The translations under genes and the position numbers were made by a program. A stretch of DNA of 64,000 bases from Bolinopsis microptera (Eukaryota; Ctenophora; Tentaculata; Lobata; Bolinopsidae), in the NCBI RefSeq assembly GCF_026151205.1, contig NC_087075.1:5324858-5388857 (forward strand). Direction: 5' to 3'. The notes under the pieces were generated by a model. It did no database searches, was not told the origin of the DNA, and saw only the letters and a list, made by a program, of their open reading frames with translations. Within the stretch, counting starts at the first letter, position 1. The number at the start of each line of letters is the position of its first letter. Below, one piece after another: positions 30,329-42,300 of the stretch.

Positions 30329-33300
30329 ATGTCCAGGATGGTGTTAGCTCCCCAACTGTCAGTTTACAGTAACGCTAGTGACCACGACAGTCTAGTAGAT
30401 GTTGATGTTTTGCTGCCCATTCCTAAGGGAATCATGATTTCTGTTAAGGTCAATGCTGACTGCACTTTCGCTGATATTAAGGTAAGTTAAGGGTGATTGG
30501 AAGATTAGGGAGGGGGGGGGGGGGGGGGGGGTGCAGCCATTAAAGATTGGGGTATGTTGATTAGCCGGGTTACAATTTTAGAGGTTTTTCTTTATCTTTA
30601 GCTTCCTGCTTTTAAGATATAGCTGACTATTTCAAACGGGAACCATGAATCCTGATTAGTGTTATTGCTATTCATTTTTGGTCATATTCAAAATATTTGT
30701 AAAGTTCATAATATTACCTAGCACAGTAAAATCCTGATTTACTGCAGCTGTTTCCTTTCCCCAAACTCTGTGGCCTGTGGGTCATACTTTCTTTATATTT
30801 CAGGACAAAGTGTGGCAGAAGATAGCCAACATGATGGACCTGGGACCTAAAGAACGGTTCTCGTTTGAAGGTGAGTTTTATTTGCCACAACAATTAGTCA
30901 TTAGTTGTGAAATTGACGAAACAATATTTAAAAAAAGGTATTAACTTCGTGATGTTTCACAGCCCAAAATTTTATCATAAAATTGTGAGTATTTATGCAC
31001 TCACTTATTCTGTCTCACTTATTTGTTTAGTGTGTGAAAGTGAGGAAAAGTGAGGGAAAGTGAGGGAAAGTGAGGGAAAGTGAGAAACTCCGCATCTTGA
31101 AAGCTCAGCTGATCGAGTATTTTGATCTTCTGCCAAACTTTCGTTAAATGTGAGTCATGTATATGGCATGTGACGAGTGAATAATAGAGAAAAAAATAAA
31201 ACAAGATTATTTCAGTGTTTTTAAAACTGTTAAAATCATGTCATGCTTCTTATATCGTGTTTTTATTGATGAATTTCTGTTAAAACCATTATTATCTTAA
31301 CATCTCAAAGACTTTCAGGCATGAGTGGAAATCAAAAATATTTTTAATACTGGTCATCAGTTACAAAAATTATCACATTTTCATCAGCAGGGCCCTGCTA
31401 AAGCTGAAACAGTGTAGCCATCAAGCATCAGATTTAGGTGCTTACTGTTACATAAAGATTAGTTTCCTCTACTAATAATGAAATAAAGAAATAATTTACT
31501 TGAAACATTTTAGTAAGTTCATAAATTGGTCATTGAAGAAAAATTCAGTCAAAACAGTGAAATTTGGGCCGCGGAAAGCTGAAATCTGAAAATGTCATAC
31601 CAGACATTTTCATAAATTTCCTTTCATCAAAGTTTTCTCCAGATATACTGGTTCTCCCTTGATGGCGACTTTTTTCACTCTCACCAACCTCACTGATTGG
31701 TCACTGGTCAAAAATTCAGTCAAAAATAATGCGCAAAATTGTGTGGAAAGTTGTATGTTGATTCTGTCACCCAGCTTTTTAATCGATCAATCAATTGATC
31801 ATCCCATTAATTAACCAATTAATTAACCAATTAAAATACAGGTATTAACGAGAGTGCGATGATCGAGAGATTTGAGGATGACAAAATGACACTTCGTGAC
31901 AGTAAACTATTTACCTACCTCCTAAAGCTGGTGGAGATGAGGATTGTTGATGTGGATAAGGTCAGTTCGTTCATTGTGTAAATCTTTGTGGAAGTTTCAT
32001 CTGCCTTTTATCATGAAAATAGATTTCAAGATGATTTTAAGAGTTTATTTTCTAGAGGCATCCAGTGAGAAGCAGAATATTAGGTCAAATTATTTTTAAA
32101 GAGAAAATCTTTAAATCAGTTACAAAATTCAGCGACTTATAAACCATGATCCGGGACCTCTTCCACGAAACTTGTACTTAACTTTCATGGTACATAACAA
32201 TCATGTTTTGCAGAAGTTCCTAGCCAACCTGTCCATGCTGGCCGGAAGAAATGTCATAATGGAGGTTTCCAAGTTTCCTTCTTTGGAAGTGGAGGAATTT
32301 CATGATCTGATGGAGGAAACAGCCCTCAACTACAACAAGGTATTATTAAATATACTCCTTATATGGGCATCACGTGTAGTATACATATTACCTCCTTATA
32401 TGGGCATCACGTGTAGTTTACAGACACTGTGTTAGCTTCCAAGTGTGAGGTGTGTTATTGTGTGGTAGTCACATAGATTATTTTATCATGATAAGTCAAT
32501 AATTACTGTATGTATACTGTATAAATATAAAGAACTGACGATTGCTTTAGATTAATGAAACTTGAGGTTGAACTTATCATTTGAACTTTCTTTCATTTGT
32601 TCTTTACTTTGCTCCTTGATCTCAAGTAGAGCACTGTAGTGCCGATAAAAGAAATAACACCATTATTGTTAGTATGAATATATATTAACTGAATAATTAT
32701 ATTATAAGTAATAAAATAATCACTTTATTGTTCATCATCAGTTACGTGCCACACACGACTACAGGACGTTACTAAAGATAAAATACCCACTACGACTCAT
32801 GAAGATAGAAGGAACTATTCTAGAACACGAGCAACTGTACAATACCATGCAGTACACGCTGTATATTGACTCTTCTTATCGGCTTATTCCTAATTCTACT
32901 TCCGGGAATTGGGAGAAAGTTGAAAACTTTATGGGTGAGATAATGTTTCACTTTCTGTTTCACTTTTTGTTTCACTTTCTGTTTCACTTTTGTTTTTGTT
33001 TCTATTCCAGTATTCATGTTTCTGCTTGTGAATTTGTCCTTGTAAACGAGCTAAAAGCATGGTTTGAAGTGGATAACGGCGAATACCCTGAACCATTATC
33101 AATTTATATTTCATTTTCACACCAATCAAAATGTTACATATTTAATAGTTAATTACTTAACAAACTTGTTAACAGAACACGATCCCCAGTGCCATTCCGT
33201 GCCTCAGTACAACTTCTACTAGACGTTCTTGTAGAGGTTGAGAAATTGGTTCCCAGTAACAACTACCTGCTCAAGATATCTGGATGTGAGGATTATCTTT

Positions 33301-36300
33301 TTGAGGATAAACTGATTCTACCTGAGTACAAGGTTCGTTATTATTATATTTAGAAGATCAAATTAACTCATCAATGTTCTTTTCAAGAGGATATTGTTTT
33401 TACTTCATAGAAATTGTACAGTCTGCTATATTAGTCGAGAATGCATCTGTGAATTATTTGTGACTGAGCAATACATTCCAGTACATACAAGATTGTATTC
33501 GAGATAACAGAATACCAGATCTTATCCTTACTACCTACGAAGAGTTGATAAAATCAAACCAAATCACCATGAAACCAAGCAACACCTCTAGAGAAACATT
33601 CAAACAACACGAGATATTCCCCATGTCACCTTTACACTTCGAGGGTGAGTAGAATGAGTAAAATTATTAACCTTTATCGAACTGTTTTCCGAACATCTAA
33701 CTTTTGTTTTGGCGCAATGGGGCATTTTTGTTTGTATCGACTTCCTCACCTATTTACGTAGCGCGCTTGGTCAGAGAGTTGACTTAACGGCGCGCACGTG
33801 ATTATCTTTTTTATGGAAGACAGCTAGCTAGTATAAGCTATACTAGTGCGCTGCATGCACGCAATTGTGCATGGAAATTATATTATGGCATATTCCAGTA
33901 GCCGGTAGATGAATCCATAAATTTGGAAACAAATTTAAAATCATGATTTTTGGTGCTTCTTTGATGTCAAAGTTCAAACTTCTATTAAAATTCTCTGGAC
34001 CAATATGGTCTTACCAAATACTGGTTGACAAATACTGGATGAGGGTTTGAACTTTGATAAGGGTGTAACGAGTCTGACAAGCTTGCCGTATATGTACAGA
34101 TCACGTGACATAAAACTAAAAATGAAGAAACTTTTTTCTTAATCGGGGTTTGACTGTAGTCATAAATTAGTCTCAAAATGAAATTATAGAGATGATACAA
34201 AATATAAGAACTCTTCGATTATCAATTCTTATACTGTTATATACCATTTTTACTGTCAGTAATAGGAATTAGGAAATGGGAAGTTTGGATCGCTAAAGTT
34301 ACTATAATCAAGGAACATAAAATCAAACTTATAAATTTCATAAAATTGATCTACTAGTCCTTTATCCAACGTAGAAAATAATTCCCTTGCTTTAACTACA
34401 GATTCCTGTAATCTCGGATCACTTTGTCCGTCATAAGATCCTGGCAAAGTAAAATCTATTCCAACTTCATTAAAAAAATCAGTCGACATTTCTTCTGCAA
34501 ATTCCATTGGTATGATGTAGTCATACCGGACTTTGGTCACCGTCAAAAACATGTGCTGAGGTCTGAAGTGAAGATCATCGATCATCGAATGCTTGTTTTC
34601 TACCGTGTGCCTAACATACTCCTCAAAAGTTGGAGTATATACCCCGATTTGTATCATGTACTTTAGCTTTTCTATAGGAATGTGAGACACATTCCGCTCG
34701 GATTGAATGATCTCAAACCGAAGGTCCGGCAAAGTATACCCATGTTTTATCTGGACACATTGTAAGCCACATAGTTTCTGTCTGTATGCAGAGACAGCTC
34801 TAACCCAAGGGTTCCTCAATGCCACAATACTGGTAGCTGTTTTGATCCTGTCGTCGTATTTCCCGTTCCATGTTTTAGCGAAATTTGGGAGTTTGTAGGG
34901 TGAGATATCGGAATGTACATCGGAAAGATACTTAAGTCTACCTTGCAGCACGCCCTCTGCTTGTAGGAAGAGTTCTTTCCAGTGCGAACATCCTGTTTTA
35001 GGTATTCCCGTAAACACTATGTTCATCTTCGGGAAATAATACGTTGCGTAGGATGAGGCATGCTTTCAGTGCAAATCGGATGGCGACTGGTAATTTTTAA
35101 TCAATTCCCCATATATACTGTCAGTTTGTTCTTTTATCCACTTTTGAGATGGGATCTTGTAATCGACCTTTGATGAAACTGCTCTTAAATTGAGCTTCAA
35201 GTTTGTCTTTACGATGTTTTGGTAAATTTCCAATAAGGAGAAGCAAAGAGCAATCAAAATGAAAACTGATTTGTAGAATTTTAACGATATCATCAATAAA
35301 CGGGGAATTTAACGGCAACAAACGGTTTAACGCGTGCGTTTTCGTACTGGTCCACAATAATATTAATAAAGCCACAGCAACATTTGTAATGATAGTCGTA
35401 CAAACTTCCATTGGTAGGGATCTGGAGATGTAATTATAGTGTCTGTTTATCTTGGTATGTCAGTGTTCATTAGATTATTCAGAAGATTGGTGTATCGGAA
35501 GGCATTCGCCCAATCGCAGTGAGGGGGTATCAATTTCAATTGTGATCAACCCGTTTATGCTTCGATCGACAAGAAGGTAACAATTTGAAACCGGGGAAAG
35601 ACCCTTTTTTAACAGCTTGTGAAAAAGTTGCTGCTATGGGGGGGGGGGGGGGGGGGGGGAATCTGGCAATGTGAAGTGACAATTGTAACAATTTTGGACC
35701 AGTGGGCGAAGTTTTAATGTAAATTTTGCATGATAATCATCTTCTGATTGTCATGTCATCGTTTACTGCAAAACTAAAATTCAAAAGTTTTTCACTGTGA
35801 TGATGATTGATTAATGAGATCTCACGAAATCATGAAAATTTCGTGCGAAAAACTTTTATACCATATATTTCGGTTCTCATATTGAAGCTTATTAAAATTT
35901 GGAATTTACAGTCGACCGCTTGAAGCTGACATATCTCTACAGAGCAAGTAGCAACCTGAAAAAGAGATGTTAACCGCCAAAAAATAAGCTAATCCGAAAC
36001 TGTGGAATAACAATAAATGGGGCCCATTTCTCTTTGGTGTTATTTTCATACTATTTTCGGTTTGAGCGTGTAGTTTGGGGTGAAACAGCTAATAAAAAAG
36101 ACGACAAAATAGTGCCTCTATTATGTTAGTCAAAAATTATTTATTTTAGTCAAAAATTACCAATAATACGATGGGTCCCCTGAATTTTAAAATACAAACT
36201 TGAATAATTATCATGATTAAAAAAATAAAATATGCTCGACCATTAATTAAATCGACCATTAATTAAATAAAAAATATTGGAAAGCAAAATTTAACAATCA

Positions 36301-39300
36301 TCATATCAAATCTAAAATATTGAAACATCACCATTTACTATAAAGACGACGTTTTATCACTATCTGACTGTGGTTCATTCGTTCTTATCACATTACTTAT
36401 TATTAGTGTATCGGAATACACAGCTGTCCTCTTATTTAGCACATCTATCTCTGTATTATTACTATCTCTTTCACTTTCACTATCTCTTTCTCTTTCACTA
36501 TCTCTGTCCCTTTCTGTTTCTGTTTTAACACCTTCACTGTTTATTTCTCCTCCTCTAAAAACTCCAGCCTCCAGTTCTATGACCTCCCCCTCGACCTGGA
36601 CTGGTTCTGGTGTCTTGTTGTTCAGTTTAAAGAGTAACAGTGCTAATAGTGCGAAAATCAGGAGGAGGAGAAGTGCGCCAAATACTTGAGACAGCGCCAG
36701 TATAAGTCCTGAAATAAATTAATTTTATTAGAGATTTAATGCGAAAAAACTGTTTCTCCTGAAAGTTACCAACGTCCTTAATGAAGAATCTCATCAAGTT
36801 ACTTTGAGATTGTATCGATATAGACTGGACTTTATGCGCAGTTCTCTGTTTCTACCGTGATGTTTAAAAAGATTTTCTGTGAAAACACTACCTTTGTTTT
36901 TGTCGTTAGGAATCGCTGTTCTAGGTTCGCCCGTCCCACCACCGTCTCCATCACCTTCTGTATCATCATCATCAACTTCCGTTCTTACATTGCGTAACGT
37001 TGTGGTACTATAAGTAAATACAGTAGTCCCCCTCGTCTCATCACCACTTCTAGAACTATCACGTGACTGTGAACTTGATGCCGTACTCCCGGAGTACCAG
37101 ATAGGTACTGGAGCTGAAGTGGTCGAGGATCCTGGGTCTGTCACGGTATGCTTAGTTTGGGTACCGGACCTTGAGTCTGTGTTCACTGCTGTACCAGTTA
37201 CCCGGGGTTGAGGTGTAGTTATCTCTGGTTGAGGGGTTGTGTTTTCTGGTTGAGTGTTTCCTGGTTGAGTGTGCTCTGGTTGAGAGGTGGAGGATCCACA
37301 GCGTCCTACGCAGGTGGCTTGAGTTGTATCTGTGGAGTGTATCTCTGTTGTTACCTTTTCCGGGGTAACAGCTTCAGGTTCTGTGGTGTTGCGTTTTTTA
37401 GTGTGAGACTTTGTGGTGTTATGCTGTAAAGTGCGAGGTTTGGTTGTATTACCACCGGAGGTTGCTGGTGGATGTTCTGTTGTATTACCACCGGAGGTTG
37501 CTGGTGGATGTTCTGTTGTATTACCACCGGAGGTTGCTGGTGGATGTTCTGTTGTATTACCACCGGAGGTTGCTGGTGGATGTTCTGTTGTATTACCACC
37601 GGAGGTTGCTGGTGGATGTTCTGTTGTATTACCACCGGAGGTTGCTGGTTGATGTTCTGTTGTATTACCACCGGAGGTTGCTGGTGGATGTTCTGTTGTA
37701 TTACCACCGGAGGTTGCTGGTGGATGTTCTGTTGTATTACCACCGGAGGTTGCTGGTGGATGTTCTGTTGTATTACCACCGGAGGTTGCTGGTGGATGTT
37801 CTGTTGTATTACCACCGGAGGTTGCTGGTGGATGTTCTGTTGTATTACCACCGGAGGTTGCTGGTGGATGTTCTGTTGTATTACCACCGGAGGTTGCTGG
37901 TTGATGTTCTGTTGTATTACCACCGGAGGTTGCTGGTGGATGTTCTGTTGTATTACCACCGGAGGTTGCTGGTTGATGTTCTGTTGTATTACCACCGGAG
38001 GTTGCTGGTGGATGTTCTGTTGTATTACCACCGGAGGTTGCTGGTGGATGTTCTGTTGTATTACCACCGGAGGTTGCTGGTGGATGTTCTGTTGTATTAC
38101 CACCGGAGGTTGCTGGTGGATGTTCTGTTGTATTACCACCGGAGGTTGCTGGTGGATGTTCTGTTGTATTACCACCGGAGGTTGCTGGTGGATGTTCTGT
38201 TGTATTACCACCGGAGGTTGCTGGTTGATGTTCTGTTGTATTACCACCGGAGGTTGCTGGTGGATGTTCTGTTGTATTACCACCGGAGGTTGCTGGTTGA
38301 TGTTCTGTTGTATTACCACCGGAGGTTGCTGGTGGATGTTCTGTTGTATTACCACCGGAGGTTGCTGGTGGATGTTCTGGGAGGTTGTCCAACAGTTGGC
38401 GTGGTAGCAAAAGGGTAGCTGTCGGTGATGTTACCCGTACACAACACTACCGCAGAGAACATCAGCAACAAAACGTACATCTTGAGGAGTGGAAATGATT
38501 ATTTTCTGTCTGTGTAAAAATCTACTCAACCTCCTGATTGCTTTAGTTGGAGATGGGTGAAATACGACCCATGGTATGATGCTGTGGTGATGTGATGGGG
38601 ACGTTACGATGTAGTGTTGAGTGATCTCTGTGACGTCATTGTGGTTAGCTGGAGGAAGCTAACACTACCATTTCTGGGCTTAGAACTGTTCATGTTTGCA
38701 ATCTCGTGCATATTTCTTTTTGTCACCCGTCGCGTTGTCATGACTTATTTTTCTACTCAAAGCACTGATTTAAAATTTATTGATAAGATTTATTTGGTAC
38801 ATTACCAAATCACCTTTGGGGCGTCGGAAATGACATATTGTCCTAAGGTGTGATGCAATGAAAATGTAGGAAAACAATAGAGTAATAGATAAAATGAACA
38901 GAAATTTAGCGAAAATATGGATATATTGAGAAACATTCAAACACCGATTTACCTCGGTTTAAAGTAATGTGCAAACATTATTTACTGGAACTTTCTTAAC
39001 TGAGCTTGATATTAAATATTTACTGAGCTAACTGTATATTTAACGTATCGGTATAGATTATAGATACCTGTTATCTTAAAGTATAGAAACCAAAATCCTA
39101 TAATCCGAAAATTTATCCAAATTTGAGATTCCTGAAGAGCCCGGCTACAATAGTATCACACCATAAAATAAACGTTAAAATCAAGCTGCTAGTTTCGTAT
39201 GCACTATTGTCAAGCTAGGCATTGAAATTAAAATGCACGTGCAACCAACGAGTATCAAATAAAACACAATAGAATAATAATTATTGATATTCTGAATATC

Positions 39301-42300
39301 CATCACTTGTCAAACTACCAATCATTAACTCAAACCAACAGTAAAATAACAAAACTCAACACAAACACCCTCCAGTTAGAAAGTTGCTTAATAAATAACC
39401 AAACCACGTGCAAGTTTCGACCAATCTCCACTTTAAAGATAAGAATCGGCTCCCAAAACAAAAACCAATCTAGAGAAACCCTCTCCAATGACCGATGACG
39501 TTATACACCAGATATTTGACGGGCTTATGTTTCAGGAAACCAGGGAGACAAGTACTCGAGCGAGATCAAGGAGAAGTTTAGTGTCTGTGTCCGATCACTG
39601 TCTGATCTAAACCTTGATCGGAGCCATCTGGTAAGTAGACCCGCTAATTAGTTAATTAGTTAATTAATCAAATTGTTTTGTACTCAGATGACGAAGTTGC
39701 TGTAAGGTGGCATTGGATCGAACAAATCGTTGCGTAGCCGTATCTAGGGTTGTTAATTAAACAATTTTATTCCATTAAATGGACGTTTTGGCTTGGTGAG
39801 ACCCGGGAAAAGTCACACACGATTCAACTAGACGCCACCTGATCACCTCACTCGATTGTTCGTAGGGTTTAATCTCATTATATTTTTGTGGTCATATTGA
39901 AATATTCTAAACTCTCGTGTATTTCTAATATTATTGAGTTAATATTATTAAGTTCAGTTGGAACGGTGTGATCAGTGATGTCATGAAAGGATTGTTGAGG
40001 GTATTTTATGAACTATGAAGATACTAGGAAGCCCATGGACACAAAGAGAAAGCTAACCTATGTGACCTATGTTGAGTTTCGTCAAAACTTGACGGGGCCA
40101 TCACATCTTTTGACCACCCCATAGCGAAGTAAAGTCTCGCTCGTTGCGCCAGCATAGCAGAGAATTTGTATTTGGAGCAGTATATTCCTGATCGAAGGCT
40201 TATCAGAGACTAGGGAGAGACAACATGAATTTTGTGAGTCTATCTTTGAAAGTTTGAAGTGCTCCAGATCTTGAATGACATTCAAATAGTAGGGGATTGC
40301 ATTCCACAATTTAGGTCCCTGAACTGCAAATGAGTTGTCAAACAAGGTGAGGTTTGCTGTTGAACTGGTTCTTTTGATGGAATTACTGCAAGGTTTCCAA
40401 ACCTTGGGTGTAAAACAAATAGAACGTTCAGATCATTGCTGGTCTTTCCGTGGAGGATTTTCCACATATGGAGAATGATGAATCGCTCCCGCCTTCGTTG
40501 AAGAGACATCAGAGATAGATAGACCAGGCGATCCCAGAGTGGAGATCGCGCATTCCTGATATTCTGGCGGTGAATGCTTTCTGTACACTCTCCAGTTCTT
40601 GGATATCGCTGATTTTTGAGGGATGCCATAATGGACAGCAATATTCAATCAGACTTCGAACCATTGATTTGTATAGCGTCAGCATGATGGAGTGAGATCG
40701 TGTGTGAAATACACTGAGAACCCATGATGACTGAGAAGTATTCTGTGATTATCAGTTTTTATCGCATCAAAAAATGGGGGGGGGGGGGGGGGGGGGGGGG
40801 GGCAACCATATTAAAGTATATCCCCGGGTCAAAATCGGAAAAAAACCTACATTTAATAATATACTTTAATATACCTACAATTAATAGATTAGAAGATAAG
40901 CCAGTTGCTAGTCCCCTGAACTCATACTTCATATATTTTGGCTCATAAATTGGTCAAGTATCAATATCTTTGAACTAAACTAACTTTACATGAAAGGTAA
41001 ATCTAATCTATACATTAAATAAAACAAAATTGTTCGCATATTTTTTTATAATGTAGGTATATTAAAGTATATTAAAGTATATGCCCCCCCCCCCCCCCCC
41101 CCAAATATCCAAACCTACCGAAGAAACAGCCGCTTATTGATATGTAAAAAACTCCTCACAACGTAATCACAAAAAAAAACATATCATAATGTCGCCCTAA
41201 GGGGTTTTAATAACATATTTTATTATATTACATGTACCTTACTATATCGTATTTTTAATCAAGTTATACCACAACAAGGATTTAAATCTTCCATTTTTGC
41301 GGGGATATTTACTTTTTGATGATATTTTTAGAAGGTAAAGGTAAAGGGAGGTAAATAATGGATCTCTAGAAGTATAATTATTATATATCTTTATATTTTC
41401 AGTTTCTAAGAGAAAAGATCATTACAAATAAGCTAGTTTTATTATTTTTATAAACATATTTTATGGTCAATATTTCAAGGTCCATATTTAATGGTTCACA
41501 CTTTTAAAACTTGGGATGGACACACATTTTTTCAAGTAATTAAACGTTAATTATATCACAATATTTCCACTGTAGGGTGAATCGATCAGGAGGACTGAAA
41601 GAAAAGTGTCAGTGTTTCAGCAAGCATTTCATTGTGTAGTAAGGTGTAGCTGTTAACTCAGTAGAAAATAGTACCTGCATCACTGTGTACTATATATGTA
41701 TAGTGTATTGTGTACTATATATGTATAGTGTAGTATGTACTATATGTATAGTGTACTGTATGATTCCTGTATGAGATACCATGAACACTACAAGATTAGC
41801 ATACTCAATACTCGTATAATTCATTTGACTATGTATTAAATGTTCATTATTTTTGTTCATTGTAGTGTTGAGTTGAATTATGGACAGTTAAAATCCCGAT
41901 TTACGTGCGTAGCGTAGATTCTCCTCAATTTAACGGGAAATTCCGTTTTAACACTCTCAATAAGTCTGGGGTTGACCAGATGTTATTATTATTGTACGTG
42001 TTTTGTTGTATCTGTTCTGAATTTTGGACTCGTTTAACCGATGCAACTTAACGCGAAGAAGCTTGAGAAGACGTTAATTTTTTTTCTGTGTATGTTTATG
42101 CAGTGGTAAAAGCGGGGTTCGAACACGTGACAGCGATTAACCAATGAGATTGTAACATAAGATCATTGCTTTATTGAACAAAACCTTTGTCACAGTTTTA
42201 ATGTGAACTTCATTTACCACTTATCACTAATTCTAATGTGAATTTATTGAAGTCTACGATTAATCAATCTAATAATTCCATTTGTGCAGTTATTATGTTT

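Noticed and set aside
35066-35068. Selenocysteine at the sulfotransferase TGA
   Set aside because: The codon falls in the stem, not at a catalytic site; the family is not known to use selenocysteine, and no SECIS-like element could be recognised by eye.
37351-38418. Several 300-aa open frames on both strands across the mucin repeat
   Set aside because: A 36-bp repeat has no stop in most frames; only the P/T/S-rich minus frame joins in phase to a transmembrane exon.
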